Shown here piece by piece: positions 1 through 9,230 of a stretch of 38,466 nucleotides of DNA. How positions within the stretch are numbered: the stretch's first letter is position 1; each line of letters opens with the position of its first letter. The stretch lies in the NCBI GenBank assembly GCA_030828565.1, contig JAURCF010000009.1, positions 1-38,466 of the forward strand. Reading direction: 5' to 3'. Below the pieces are notes generated by a model, which had not been told where the DNA came from, did no database searches, and saw only the letters and a list, made by a program, of their open reading frames with translations. The DNA comes from Flavobacteriaceae bacterium (GTDB lineage Bacteria > Bacteroidota > Bacteroidia > Flavobacteriales > Flavobacteriaceae). The position numbers were made by a program, and so were the translations under genes.

Positions 1-1
1 A

Positions 2-259
2 GAGCGCATTATAGAAACTGCCGAAGCCCATAAAATTCCGTTCCAACGCCATGCTTCGTCACGCTCAACGGGTACAGATACCGATGCATTTGCATACAGC
101 AATGGTGGAGTGGCTTCTGCTTTGATATCATTGCCGCTTCGTTATATGCACACCACCGTTGAGATGGTGCAACGTGAAGATGTTGAAAACGTAATTCGAC
201 TCATTTATGAGACGCTATTGACCATCAAAGAAGGAGAAACTTTTAGTTACTTCGATTGA
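2..259 (+). CDS. M42-family metallopeptidase, C-terminal fragment
   Basis: The gene enters from the left edge and only its last 85 codons are visible. The fragment carries TDTDAFAYSNGGVAS followed by LPLRYMHTTVEMV, the C-terminal signature of M42 (FrvX/YsdC, glutamyl aminopeptidase or endoglucanase-M type) di-metal aminopeptidases. In the family the His of the RYMHT segment is a metal ligand. These are cytosolic tetrahedral aminopeptidases that trim short peptides. Substrate preference cannot be judged from this fragment. A strong hairpin terminator follows 15 bases after the stop. Confidence 0.85.
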   Translation, partial: ERIIETAEAHKIPFQRHASSRSTGTDTDAFAYSNGGVASALISLPLRYMHTTVEMVQREDVENVIRLIYETLLTIKEGETFSYFD

Positions 260-274
260 TTTCAATTGTTCAAT

Positions 275-304
275 AAAAAAAGCGACTTTAAGGTCGCTTT
301 TTTT
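275..304. terminator. Bidirectional rho-independent terminator
   Basis: A perfect 6-bp stem, AGCGAC (281-286) with GTCGCT (293-298), is extended by an A run on the left pairing with a T run on the right. It lies between the converging peptidase and acs genes, so it can end transcription from both strands. Confidence 0.8.
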
Positions 305-2197
305 TTATGGTTTATTTTGGATGATTTTCTGAACAATTTCGGGGTTTAAAAGAGTAGAAATGTCTCCCATATTGTCAAACTCGTCAGCGGCGATTTTGCG
401 TAAGATGCGGCGCATAATTTTACCACTTCTTGTTTTGGGCAAACCACTTACCACCTGAATACGATCGGGTTTGGCGATAGGACCAATGGTTTTTGCGACA
501 ATAGCGCGGAGCGCATCTACTAACTCTTCTTCATTATCAATGATGTTGTTGGTGATAACAAATGCATAAAGTGCGTTTCCTTTAACATCGTGAGGAAAAC
601 CAACAACGGCACTTTCAACAACCGATTCGTGTTCGTTCAATGCATTTTCTATGGGTGCAGTTCCTAAATTATGACCCGAAACAATAACCACATCATCAAC
701 CCTACCCGTAATTCGGAAGTTTCCATCGGCATCGCGAAGTGCACCATCGCCCGGAAAGTAATATCCGGGATAGGCTGAAAAATATACATTTTTATAGCGT
801 TCATGGTCTCCCCAAATGGTACGTGCTATGGACGGCCAAGGGCGCTTAATTGCTAATATTCCTTCGGCTTCGCCTTCAATTTCATTGCCTTCATTATCTA
901 ACAGTACAACTTGCACTCCAGGCATAGGAAGTGTAGCATAGGTCGGTTTTTGGGGAGTAATTCCGGCCAATGACGTAATTAAGATGCCTCCTGTTTCTGT
1001 TTGCCACCAGGTATCTACAATAGGACATTTTTTCTTTCCAACATGTTCATCATACCAATGCCATGCTTCCTCATTGATAGGTTCCCCAACAGAGCCCAAT
1101 ACTTTCAAGGAGGATAGATCGTGTTTGTACACCAATTCAGAGGGATGTTTTTGCAGCGCCCTAATGGCAGTTGGCGCGGTGTAAAACTGGTTCACTTTGT
1201 GTTTGGTACAGACTTCCCAAAAGCGATCGTGTTCAGGGTAGGAAGGAACACCTTCAAACATGAGGGTTGTTGCTCCAACAGCTAATGGACCGTATACAAT
1301 GTATGAATGCCCTGTAATCCATCCAATATCAGCGGTGCACCAATACACATCGCCTTTTTGGTATTGAAAAACATTTTGAAACGAATAGGCGGTATATACC
1401 ATATATCCCCCGCAGGAATGAACCATTCCCTTTGGTTTTCCGGTAGAACCCGAAGTGTATAAAATAAATAGTGGGTCTTCGCTATCCATAATTTCAGCAG
1501 GACAATGATCAGAAACCTTATCAAGTTCTTCATGCCACCACAAATCGATTGCGTTCCAAGCTACATTTTGTCCGGTTCGTTTGAGTACTATACAATGTGT
1601 GACAGAGGGACATTGGGTCAATGCATCGTCAGCAATTGGTTTTAATGGGGTTACTTTGCTGCCTCTATACCCTCCGTCAGCGGTTAAAAGCATTTTACAG
1701 TCGGCATCGTTAATTCTAGCAGCGAGCGCCGAGGCAGAAAACCCAGCAAAAACTACAGAATGAATTGCTCCAATTCGAGCACATGCCAAAACTGCAACTG
1801 CCAATTCGGGAACCATTGGCATATAAATGCAAATTCTATCTCCTTTTTGGGCACCATTTTTTTTGAGCATATTTGCTGCTTGGCAAACTCTGCTGTGCAA
1901 TTCTTTATATGTGATATGCTCTGCAATTTCGCTTGGGTCATTGGGTTCAAAAATGATAGCGGTTTGATTGGGTTGTGTTTTGAGGTGTCGATCGAGGCAA
2001 TTTTCTGTAATATTCAGTTTACCGCCCAAAAACCATTTTACAGTTGGTTTATGAAAATCGTATTCAAGTACTTTGTCCCAAGGTTTGTGCCAATCAAAAT
2101 TAGTGGCTACTTTGTCCCAAAAAGCTTCAGGGTTATTGGTTGCTTTGTCTTTGGCGTTGAAATAATCCTTCAGGTTTTGGTGTGTAAAATCGATCAT
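305..2197 (-). CDS. acs: Acetate--CoA ligase (acetyl-CoA synthetase)
   Basis: Activates acetate to acetyl-CoA through an acetyl-AMP intermediate in the cytoplasm. At 630 residues it is full length for Acs. The N-terminal acetyl-CoA-synthetase domain is followed by the AMP-binding core with the P-loop YTSGSTGKPKG (about 247-257) and TWWQTETGG (396-404), where the family's Trp restricts the acyl pocket to acetate. GRVDDVVIVSGHN (498-510) marks the hinge and C-terminal domain. PKTRSGKIMRR (587-597) contains Lys593, the equivalent of the lysine that is reversibly acetylated in other Acs enzymes. The segment after the hinge reads SGHNLGT where enterobacterial enzymes have SGHRLGT, a difference I believe is common in Bacteroidetes. 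The gene starts 10 bases after the M3 peptidase stop, so it is probably co-transcribed with it. Confidence 0.95.
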   Translation of the reverse strand: MIDFTHQNLKDYFNAKDKATNNPEAFWDKVATNFDWHKPWDKVLEYDFHKPTVKWFLGGKLNITENCLDRHLKTQPNQTAIIFEPNDPSEIAEHITYKELHSRVCQAANMLKKNGAQKGDRICIYMPMVPELAVAVLACARIGAIHSVVFAGFSASALAARINDADCKMLLTADGGYRGSKVTPLKPIADDALTQCPSVTHCIVLKRTGQNVAWNAIDLWWHEELDKVSDHCPAEIMDSEDPLFILYTSGSTGKPKGMVHSCGGYMVYTAYSFQNVFQYQKGDVYWCTADIGWITGHSYIVYGPLAVGATTLMFEGVPSYPEHDRFWEVCTKHKVNQFYTAPTAIRALQKHPSELVYKHDLSSLKVLGSVGEPINEEAWHWYDEHVGKKKCPIVDTWWQTETGGILITSLAGITPQKPTYATLPMPGVQVVLLDNEGNEIEGEAEGILAIKRPWPSIARTIWGDHERYKNVYFSAYPGYYFPGDGALRDADGNFRITGRVDDVVIVSGHNLGTAPIENALNEHESVVESAVVGFPHDVKGNALYAFVITNNIIDNEEELVDALRAIVAKTIGPIAKPDRIQVVSGLPKTRSGKIMRRILRKIAADEFDNMGDISTLLNPEIVQKIIQNKP

Positions 2198-2207
2198 TTT
2201 TAAAAAA

Positions 2208-4337
2208 TTAGTTATTGGGTATTGGAAAATCGCGAGCGCGCATCAATGCATCGATAGAAGCATCGCGGCCTCTAAACATTCGGTATGCTTTTGCAGGGTC
2301 GATGGAATTACGAGGAGCAAACAAATAAGTGACTAATTTGGCTGCCATTTCTTTGTCATAAAAACCGCCAGGGGCTTCTCTAAATGCTTCGGAAGCATCA
2401 GCAGTGAGGACATCTGCCCACATATACCCGTAATATGCCGTGGCATATCCTTCTCCCGAAAACACATGCCCAAAATGCGGTGTGCGGTGGCGCATTGGTA
2501 ATTCTTTTGGCATATTGAGCGCAGCCAACGTTTTGCGCTCAAAGGCTCCGACATCAATATAGGTTGGGTCTGCCAAATGCAGTTTCATATCCATAAGGGC
2601 AGACGCTAAATACTCCGTTGTTGCAAATCCTTGATTGAATGTGGCTGCTTTTTTGATTTTCGCCACAAGCACATCAGGGATGGGCTCGCCTGTTTTTTGA
2701 TGTACTAGAAAACGATCAATAACCTCATCTGTTGACAACCAACGCTCTAGGAGTTGCGATTGAAATTCTGTATAGTCTCGAACACCACTGTTTAAGGTTG
2801 GATATTTAACGTTTGACGCAAAAAAGTGTAAGGCATGACCAAATTCGTGAAAAAAGGTTGTGGCATCGTCCCAAGAAATAAGCAAAGCTTCTCCGGGTGC
2901 AGGTTTTACAAAATTGGAATTGTTGGACGCCAGCACATTGGTTTTTCCATCAAAAGTAGAATAACTTCTATAAGTTGTAGCCCAAGCTCCCGATCGTTTA
3001 CCTTCTCGGGCATAAGGGTCTAAATACCACAATCCAATGTGTTCACCAGTATCTTTGTTGGTAACTTCCCACACCTTAACATCTTCATGAAAAACAGGGA
3101 CAGAACCCTCTGGAACAGGCGAAAATTCATAGCCAAACAATCGACCCGCCACGTAGTGCATGGCATCGGTAAGTTTGTCCATTTGCAAATATTGCTTTAC
3201 CTCGTCCGAATCCAAATCGTATTTTGCTTTACGAACTTTTTCAGCATAATAGCGGTAGTCCCAAGGTTCAATGGTGATCGTATCACCCATGCTGTTGGCA
3301 ATGGCTTTCATATCGGCTACCTCTTCATCTACTCTTGCAATGGCCGCAGGCCAAACAGCTTCCATAAGTGCTAAGGCATTTTCTGGATTTTTAGCCATTC
3401 TGTTTTGCAAACGCCATTCCGCAAAATTAGCATAACCAAGAAGAGCAACACGCTCTTTACGTAATTTTAATATCTGTGCGATAATGGCTTTGTTGTCGTA
3501 TTCGTCATCATTATCACCCCGAGAGTAATAATTTGTCCACACTTGATTTCGCAATTCGCGCTCTGTGGAATAGGTCAAAAAAGGATCCATAGACGAACGG
3601 GTATTGGTTACAGCATATTTTCCTGTTTTGCCTTTGCTTTCGGCGATTCGTGCGGCTGATTTCACAAAGGCATCGGGCAGTCCATCCAACTGATTTTCAG
3701 ACAAATACGTAATATAGTTTTCCTCATCGTGTAGGACGTTATTGGAAAACTGGGTATACAAAGTGGATAACTCTTTATTGATTTCGGCGTAGCGTTTCTT
3801 TTTCTCCGCATCCAAATCAGCACCGCTCATGGCAAAACTTTGATAGGTAAGTTCCACTACCCGCTGTTGATCATTGGGAAGTGGATTTTCTTTTGATGCC
3901 TCGTATAGGGTTTTGACCCGTTGAAATAGTGACTCGTTTTGTGTGATTTTGGATTGAAATTCTGAAAACAAAGGAGCTAATTCGGTTTGTACTTCACGAA
4001 ATTCGGGAGAAGACATATTGCTGCTAAAAATACCGTAATAGGCAAAAGCACGGTCTAGCGGTGCTCCCGATCGTTCCATTTCCTCAATGGTATTTTCAAA
4101 GGTTGGTGCTTCGGGATTGGAAGCAATGGCTTCCATTTCTTCCAAACTAAGCTCCATGGCTTTGAGCATGGCGGGCTTAACGTCTGTTACCTTCATTTTA
4201 TCAAAGGCAGGCGTTCCTTGATAAGAACCTTCCCAAGGTTTGAGTAAGATGTTGGTAGATGAAGTAGATTGTGAACAAGCAGCAAAAAGTAAAACAATGG
4301 CTGCGCATGAAAAACGAAAATAAATATTTGGTTTCAT
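2208..4337 (-). CDS. dcp: M3-family zinc peptidase (peptidyl-dipeptidase Dcp type), lipoprotein
   Basis: A 709-residue zinc peptidase of the oligopeptidase A/Dcp family, which cleaves short peptides or removes C-terminal dipeptides. HEFGHALH (about 497-504) gives two zinc-ligand histidines and the catalytic Glu. RDYTEFQSQ about 25 residues later supplies the third ligand, Glu524. The reading frame is open 25 codons further upstream, but I place the start at the ATG at 4337 because it gives a clean signal peptide, MKPNIYFRFSCAAIVLLFAAC, ending in a lipobox cysteine. After the Cys comes SQSTSST without an acidic run, so a periplasm-facing lipoprotein is more likely than a surface-exposed one. 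It lies between pyrD (80-base gap) and acs (10-base gap). Dcp versus OpdA specificity cannot be settled from sequence alone. Confidence 0.9.
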   Translation of the reverse strand: MKPNIYFRFSCAAIVLLFAACSQSTSSTNILLKPWEGSYQGTPAFDKMKVTDVKPAMLKAMELSLEEMEAIASNPEAPTFENTIEEMERSGAPLDRAFAYYGIFSSNMSSPEFREVQTELAPLFSEFQSKITQNESLFQRVKTLYEASKENPLPNDQQRVVELTYQSFAMSGADLDAEKKKRYAEINKELSTLYTQFSNNVLHDEENYITYLSENQLDGLPDAFVKSAARIAESKGKTGKYAVTNTRSSMDPFLTYSTERELRNQVWTNYYSRGDNDDEYDNKAIIAQILKLRKERVALLGYANFAEWRLQNRMAKNPENALALMEAVWPAAIARVDEEVADMKAIANSMGDTITIEPWDYRYYAEKVRKAKYDLDSDEVKQYLQMDKLTDAMHYVAGRLFGYEFSPVPEGSVPVFHEDVKVWEVTNKDTGEHIGLWYLDPYAREGKRSGAWATTYRSYSTFDGKTNVLASNNSNFVKPAPGEALLISWDDATTFFHEFGHALHFFASNVKYPTLNSGVRDYTEFQSQLLERWLSTDEVIDRFLVHQKTGEPIPDVLVAKIKKAATFNQGFATTEYLASALMDMKLHLADPTYIDVGAFERKTLAALNMPKELPMRHRTPHFGHVFSGEGYATAYYGYMWADVLTADASEAFREAPGGFYDKEMAAKLVTYLFAPRNSIDPAKAYRMFRGRDASIDALMRARDFPIPNN

Positions 4338-4417
4338 ATCGGTTGTTTTAGAGCTAAAATTAAATATCGGGGAAGATACTAAAATTACTAAAAACAGGAT
4401 ATTGTATTGCATTAGTT

Positions 4418-5440
4418 TTAACTCAAAACGAGCTTACTGTTAATTTTGGTAACAATGCTTGGACCTTCATACACAAAACCAGTGTAAAGTTGTATTAATG
4501 AAGCCCCAGCAGCCAGTTTTTCTTTGGCATCATCAGGGGTATGAATCCCTCCTACTCCAATTATTGGAAAAGCTCCTTTGCTTTGGGTGTGCAAATAGCG
4601 TATTACTTCGGTACTGCGGTTGGTGAGTGGCTTGCCGCTAAGCCCACCTGCCTGTTGGGTTAGTGCCGAATGGCTTTGTAAGCCATTGCGAGAAAGGGTT
4701 GTATTGGTTGCAATAACCCCATCAATTTTGGTAGTTGCAACAATCTCAATAATATCGGAAAGCTGAGTGTCAGTAAGGTCAGGTGCAATTTTTAATAAAA
4801 TGGGTTTACGTTTGGATTTGCTATTGTTTCTTTTTTGAAGCACGTTTAGCAATGCGGTAAGGGGTTCTTTTTCCTGTAAATCACGAAGGTTAGGCGTATT
4901 GGGAGAGCTTACATTTACCACAAAATAATCCACCACATCAAATAAGGCATCAAAACAAATGAGGTAATCCTCTTGAGCATTTTCGTTTGGGGTGGTTTTG
5001 TTTTTTCCAATATTTCCACCAATAATGATATTTTTGTTACGCTTGAGTCGTTTGGCAGCAGCCACTACACCTTCGTTGTTAAAGCCCATGCGATTGATGA
5101 TGCCTGTGTCTTTTTTGAGGCGAAACAATCGGGGTTTGGAATTTCCACCTTGCGGTTTGGGCGTTACCGTTCCAATTTCGATAAATCCAAATCCAAAATT
5201 GGAAAGTTCTTTGTAAAGCTTCGCATCTTTATCAAAACCCGCAGCCAGTCCAACGGGATTTGGGAAACGAATACCAAAAAATTCGCTAGCCAATGCAGGA
5301 TCTTGAGAACTGTATAGCTTACGGATGATTCTTCCAACAAATGGAATACAATGCAATACACGTATGAAAGAAAAAGAAAAATAATGGACTTTTTCAGGGT
5401 CAAACAAGAAAAGGATTGGGCGAATTATTTGTTTATACAT
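4418..5440 (-). CDS. pyrD: Quinone-dependent dihydroorotate dehydrogenase (class 2)
   Basis: Oxidises dihydroorotate to orotate in pyrimidine synthesis, passing electrons to membrane quinones. The 340-residue protein has the N-terminal amphipathic helical region of class 2 enzymes (about 1-45) and then the FMN-binding barrel. Visible motifs are [12 protein letters not shown] (61-72), [16 protein letters not shown] (85-100), [10 protein letters not shown] (115-124), [14 protein letters not shown] (176-189) with the class 2 catalytic serine, and the phosphate-binding [13 protein letters not shown] (293-305). All key residues are present. It is separated from yajC upstream by a terminator and is probably the first gene of a pyrD-dcp-acs unit. 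Confidence 0.96.
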   Translation of the reverse strand: MYKQIIRPILFLFDPEKVHYFSFSFIRVLHCIPFVGRIIRKLYSSQDPALASEFFGIRFPNPVGLAAGFDKDAKLYKELSNFGFGFIEIGTVTPKPQGGNSKPRLFRLKKDTGIINRMGFNNEGVVAAAKRLKRNKNIIIGGNIGKNKTTPNENAQEDYLICFDALFDVVDYFVVNVSSPNTPNLRDLQEKEPLTALLNVLQKRNNSKSKRKPILLKIAPDLTDTQLSDIIEIVATTKIDGVIATNTTLSRNGLQSHSALTQQAGGLSGKPLTNRSTEVIRYLHTQSKGAFPIIGVGGIHTPDDAKEKLAAGASLIQLYTGFVYEGPSIVTKINSKLVLS

Positions 5441-5483
5441 AAACTGAAATTCAGCGACTGTAAAAGTACGCCAGAGTTTTTAA

Positions 5484-5519
5484 TAAAAAAAGGCATTCTT
5501 TAGGGAATGCCTTTTTTTG
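5484..5519. terminator. Rho-independent terminator after yajC
   Basis: A perfect 8-bp stem, AGGCATTC (5491-5498) with GAATGCCT (5505-5512), has a 6-base loop and is flanked by A7 on the left and T7 on the right. On the minus strand the U tract follows the stem downstream of yajC, so it closes the nusB-DUF1573-yajC operon ahead of pyrD. Confidence 0.85.
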
Positions 5520-5537
5520 TATACAATATGCTATCGC

Positions 5538-5825
5538 TTACTTTTTAGGAGCATTTAGTTTTTGGCTTAACTCCATAGAAATCGCAGATCGATCGAATTT
5601 AATTTTACCTGCCATTGTTTCCAACACACAGGTATTATTGGAGTCGTTTAGTTCAACAACCTTTGCGTGAATTCCACTTTTGGTAATTACTCGATCTCCT
5701 TTTTTAAGGTTTGTAGCAAAGTTTTTTTCTTTTTTTTGCCGTCTTTGAGCTGGCAAAATCATGAAGAAAAAGATGACGACAAACATCATCAATAAAAAAG
5801 GCAATTGACCTGAAAATGCTTCCAT
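5538..5825 (-). CDS. yajC: Preprotein translocase subunit YajC
   Basis: Small inner-membrane partner of SecDF in the Sec holotranslocon. The 95 residues show the standard layout: one N-terminal membrane span (about 8-25, PFLLMMFVVIFFFMILPAQ), a basic RRQKKEKN stretch, and the domain with LKKGDRVITKSGIHAKVVEL. Length and order match the family. It is the last gene of a three-gene set after the DUF1573 lipoprotein, with a 24-base gap, followed by a strong terminator. Confidence 0.93.
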   Translation of the reverse strand: MEAFSGQLPFLLMMFVVIFFFMILPAQRRQKKEKNFATNLKKGDRVITKSGIHAKVVELNDSNNTCVLETMAGKIKFDRSAISMELSQKLNAPKK

Positions 5826-5849
5826 GTTTATTTTTTGAATTTATTGAAT

Positions 5850-6362
5850 TTATTGATTCGTTTGTGATGATTGCTGTCTGGCTTTCATACGTTCCTCTCT
5901 TTGTTGTTGTTTAACAGGATCGGGGGTTACAAAAGTTTTGATGCGAATCTGTTCACGAGCTTTTGCAGTGTTTGCAGTTATCGTTACTGTTTTGGATTGT
6001 AGGTTGGGTTTATTGGAAGAATCAAATTTTACTTTGATTGATGCTGACTCACCGGGTTTGATGGGTGTGTTTTTGGGGTATTCTGGAACCGTACAGCCAC
6101 AACTTCCTTTGGCGTTGGTAATAATTAGATCCGAACCCCCTGTATTGGTAAAGTTAAACACAGTTTCTACGTTGTCGCCTTCATTGATTGTGCCAAAATC
6201 GTGATCGGTTTTGTCGAATGTCATAACAGGCATATCACCGACAGATTGGGTTGATTGATTGGCAGTAGCTAAATTTTCAGTATTGACTTTTTTAGAAGGA
6301 TTGTTTGTGCAACTTGCAACTAAAAATGTAGCAAGAATAAATAGTGCGGATATATGTTTCAT
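5850..6362 (-). CDS. DUF1573 Ig-like lipoprotein
   Basis: A 170-residue secreted lipoprotein of unknown function. The chosen ATG at 6362 gives MKHISALFILATFLVASC, a signal peptide with lipobox LVASC; the frame is open 12 codons upstream but that would spoil the signal. After a linker, the segment TFDKTDHDFGTINEGDNVETVFNF and the following SCGCTVPEYP are typical of DUF1573, an immunoglobulin-like fold related to ASPM/SPD-2/Hydin domains. Residues after the Cys are TNNPSKK, with no acidic surface-export signal, so a periplasmic location is inferred. Its position between nusB and yajC is a recurring arrangement in flavobacteria. No enzymatic residues are recognisable. Confidence 0.88.
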   Translation of the reverse strand: MKHISALFILATFLVASCTNNPSKKVNTENLATANQSTQSVGDMPVMTFDKTDHDFGTINEGDNVETVFNFTNTGGSDLIITNAKGSCGCTVPEYPKNTPIKPGESASIKVKFDSSNKPNLQSKTVTITANTAKAREQIRIKTFVTPDPVKQQQREERMKARQQSSQTNQ

Positions 6363-6399
6363 GTTGTTATATATTAATTGAATGCCAAAAATAAACAAT

Positions 6400-7341
6400 T
6401 TATTGCATTCCTCGAATGCTTTTGTTGAGTTTTCCTGACTCGGTATACTCGCGAACTAGTTGATCCAATACACCATTAATAAAAACACTGCTTTTTGGGG
6501 TTGAATATTCTTTAGAAATTTCAAGGTATTCGTTAATTGTGACTTTGGTAGGTATGGATGGGAAATGCAAAAACTCAGTGATTGCCATTTTAAGAAATAT
6601 AGCATCCAGTTGAGCAATTCGATCTTGATCCCAATTTGGGGTTTTTCCAATAATTTCTTGGGATAAGGATTCGTTGTTAAGTACTGTTTTTCTAAAAAGT
6701 TGTTTTCCAAAATCTTCATCTTCATCGTCTTTGTACAAACGAGTAAGTAAGGGAGATGATTCGGGATTTTCTTTGATTTTTGATAAACTTTTTAAAACAA
6801 TGGTGTTGGCGAGTGGAATATCATCGAGCCATGAAATTTTGGATTCCTCCAAAAACTCATAAAGACCTTCGTTGGGAGCTATTACAAGGGTATACAAGTC
6901 AAGAATGAATTTTTTGTCTTCGGCAAACGAATTCTTAGGAGAATTGATATATTCTTGATAAACTTCACTTCCAACAATGGCATCAAAAATCAATCGAACA
7001 TACTCGTCACGGTCTTTCCAATAGGTAATTTTGTGGTTTTTTAGTTGACTTTGAAAGACAGCATCGGATGCTAATTGTTTGATGACCGAATTTTTACTGA
7101 ACTTTTCGATTTGTTTGGGTTTATCATTAGAAACATATTGTTTTTTTGATGTTTCAAATAATTTTTCAGCACATTCTTGCAATTCAACAAGTAGAACAAT
7201 CATCACTAAATATAACTGATAAAAGTCTTTACTACTTTGCTGAAGAATTTTTTCTTCTTTGGCAAGGTCGGTGTTTTGGGATTTGAAAAACGAATAAACA
7301 GATTGCATTACTTTTATTCGAATGTGTCTTCTTGTCAACAT
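6400..7341 (-). CDS. nusB: Transcription antitermination / rRNA processing factor NusB
   Basis: NusB works with NusE (S10) in antitermination at rRNA operons. It starts with the diagnostic MLTRRHIRIKVMQSVYSF. The protein has 313 residues, about twice the 140-150 of the E. coli protein; the longer form with an inserted middle region is usual in Bacteroidetes. The C-terminal part, from about residue 230 (TPNWDQDRIAQLDAIFLKMAI and PTKVTINEYLEISKEYSTPKS), matches the core NusB helical domain. It is the first gene of the nusB-DUF1573-yajC operon and is divergent from the ABC exporter. Confidence 0.93.
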   Translation of the reverse strand: MLTRRHIRIKVMQSVYSFFKSQNTDLAKEEKILQQSSKDFYQLYLVMIVLLVELQECAEKLFETSKKQYVSNDKPKQIEKFSKNSVIKQLASDAVFQSQLKNHKITYWKDRDEYVRLIFDAIVGSEVYQEYINSPKNSFAEDKKFILDLYTLVIAPNEGLYEFLEESKISWLDDIPLANTIVLKSLSKIKENPESSPLLTRLYKDDEDEDFGKQLFRKTVLNNESLSQEIIGKTPNWDQDRIAQLDAIFLKMAITEFLHFPSIPTKVTINEYLEISKEYSTPKSSVFINGVLDQLVREYTESGKLNKSIRGMQ

Positions 7342-7384
7342 ATCAAAGAACTAAAGAGGTTTTATAATGTTTCTTATTCGATCA

Positions 7385-7392
7385 CAAAAGTA
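7385..7392 (-). promoter_or_regulatory. Promoter -7 element (TACTTTTG) for nusB
   Basis: On the minus strand this is an exact TAnnTTTG, the Bacteroidetes -7 consensus, 43 bases before the nusB ATG. No TTG is seen at the usual -33 distance. An 18-bp palindrome lies directly upstream, where the spacer would be. Confidence 0.4.
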
Positions 7393-7396
7393 TGAT

Positions 7397-7414
7397 TATT
7401 TTATATATAAAATA
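7397..7414. repeat. 18-bp perfect AT-only palindrome in the nusB / ABC exporter divergent region
   Basis: TATTTTATATATAAAATA is its own reverse complement. It lies between two divergent genes and abuts the nusB -7 element. It could be an operator or a melting-prone AT tract. Only A and T are used, so some chance contribution is expected in an AT-rich genome. Confidence 0.5.
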
Positions 7415-7468
7415 GGATTTAATAATCTTGATGCATTGCTGTATATTTACGGCACTGAAAAACAGTTT

Positions 7469-9226
7469 ATGCAAGAGCTCAAACATCTTAATAAATACCT
7501 TAAAAAATACAAATCTAAACTTCTTATTGGTGTTTTTTTTACAATCATAGCAAGGGTGTTTGCCTTGTTTGTTCCGGATTTGGTTGGTGATTCTATCACT
7601 GCTGTAGAACAACATATTACTTCAGACTATCTTGAGCTCAATGAAGTGAAAAGGAAATTGATAATCAATATTGCTTTCATAATTGGTGCAGCAATTGTTG
7701 CTGGAGGGTTTACCTTTATGATGCGGCAAATGATCATTAACGTTTCTCGCTTCATTGAATTTGATTTAAAAAACGAAATATACCAACACTATCAAAAGTT
7801 GACACTTAATTTTTACAAAAGCAATCGAACAGGAGATTTGATGAATCGAATTAGCGAAGATGTGGGTAAAGTTCGCATGTATTTTGGTCCCGCACTTATG
7901 TATAGCATCAACACCATTTCATTGTTTGTGATTGTGATTTCTATCATGGTATCGAAAGCTCCTTCATTGACTCTCTATACCATTATTCCTCTTCCAATTT
8001 TATCTTTTATTATCTATAAATTAAGTAGAATGATAAACATTAGGAGTACGATCGTACAAGAATATTTATCCAAACTTTCGTCTTTTACTCAAGAAATATT
8101 TAGCGGAATATCAGTAATTAAAGCTTATGCTATTGAGTCAAAAATAAATTCAGAAATGGTTGTTTTAGCCAATCAAAGCAAGGAAAAAAACATGGATTTA
8201 GTCAAAGTGCAATCTTGGTTTTTCCCAATGATGATTTTACTAATTGGTATTAGCAACATCATTGTAATTTTTATTGGAGGTAATCAATATATACACGGAG
8301 ACATTGAATTGGGAGTATTGGCAGAATTTATCCTTTACGTAAACATGCTCACTTGGCCCGTAGCCACTGTAGGCTGGGTAACATCTATTGTTCAACAAGC
8401 CGAAGCTTCCCAAAAAAGAATTAACGAGTTTTTGAAAGCTATTCCCGAAATAAAAACCATTTCTAATGAAAAACGGGAAATAATCGGTGCTATTCAATTC
8501 AAGGATGTGCATCTTACCTATGAGGATACGCAAATCAAAGCATTGCAAGGAATTTCTTTTAAAATTGCGCAAGGAAGTACTGTAGCGATTATGGGGAATA
8601 CGGGAGCTGGAAAATCAACTGTTTTAGACCTTATTGGGCGGCTATACGACACCTCAAAAGGAGTGTTGTCAATAGACAATGTTCCAATTACAAAATTCGC
8701 TCTTAACGATTTAAGAGAAGCTATAGGGTATGTGCCGCAAAATTCGTTTCTGTTTTCGGACACTATTGCAAACAATATTCGTTTTGGAAACGAAAACGCT
8801 ACCGATCAAGAAATCATTGAAGCAGCAAAAATTTCAGGGGTACATGACAATATTGTTGAGTTCAACAATCAGTACCAAACAATGCTAGGGGAACGAGGAG
8901 TCATGTTGTCGGGGGGACAAAAACAACGAATATCTATTGCAAGGGCCTTGCTTAAAAAGCCTAAAATACTGCTCCTAGACGATAGTTTGTCTGCAGTAGA
9001 TACAGAAACAGAAGAGTTGATTTTGTCAAACTTAAAGAAATACTCCGAAGGGATTACAACAATCATTGTATGTCATAGAGTCTCTTCTGCAAAAAATGCT
9101 GATATCATCATTATGATGGAACAAGGAAGTGTTGTAGAACAAGGGACTCACGAAGAGTTATTTAAATTGAATGGGATTTATAAAAAACTTTACGAAAAGC
9201 AGCTTTCTGAAAAAGAATTGATATAA
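7469..9226 (+). CDS. ABC exporter half-transporter (membrane domain fused to ATPase)
   Basis: A 585-residue export-type half transporter in the inner membrane. The ATG at 7469 (MQELKHLNKYLKKYKSKLL) is chosen because the frame open upstream to 7367 runs through promoter-like sequence and a palindrome. Residues about 18-310 form a six-helix ABC membrane domain. The C-terminal ATPase has Walker A GNTGAGKST (376-384), signature LSGGQKQRISIARALL (about 480), Walker B ILLLDDS (500-506) and H-loop VCHR. The residue after the Walker B Asp is Asp (505), not the usual catalytic Glu, as in the degenerate halves of heterodimeric exporters such as YheI/BmrC. No partner half is adjacent. Substrate unknown; drug or lipid export is the family expectation. 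Confidence 0.9.
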   Translation: MQELKHLNKYLKKYKSKLLIGVFFTIIARVFALFVPDLVGDSITAVEQHITSDYLELNEVKRKLIINIAFIIGAAIVAGGFTFMMRQMIINVSRFIEFDLKNEIYQHYQKLTLNFYKSNRTGDLMNRISEDVGKVRMYFGPALMYSINTISLFVIVISIMVSKAPSLTLYTIIPLPILSFIIYKLSRMINIRSTIVQEYLSKLSSFTQEIFSGISVIKAYAIESKINSEMVVLANQSKEKNMDLVKVQSWFFPMMILLIGISNIIVIFIGGNQYIHGDIELGVLAEFILYVNMLTWPVATVGWVTSIVQQAEASQKRINEFLKAIPEIKTISNEKREIIGAIQFKDVHLTYEDTQIKALQGISFKIAQGSTVAIMGNTGAGKSTVLDLIGRLYDTSKGVLSIDNVPITKFALNDLREAIGYVPQNSFLFSDTIANNIRFGNENATDQEIIEAAKISGVHDNIVEFNNQYQTMLGERGVMLSGGQKQRISIARALLKKPKILLLDDSLSAVDTETEELILSNLKKYSEGITTIIVCHRVSSAKNADIIIMMEQGSVVEQGTHEELFKLNGIYKKLYEKQLSEKELI

Positions 9227-9230
9227 AGTC

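Noticed and set aside
1760-2203. A 147-codon plus-strand open frame inside acs
   Set aside because: It lies entirely opposite the conserved N-terminal coding region of acs, is Cys/Phe-rich and resembles no family.
7367-7468. 34-residue N-terminal extension of the ABC exporter
   Set aside because: This region contains the nusB promoter, an 18-bp palindrome and promoter-like AT sequence; family members start close to MQELKHLNKY.
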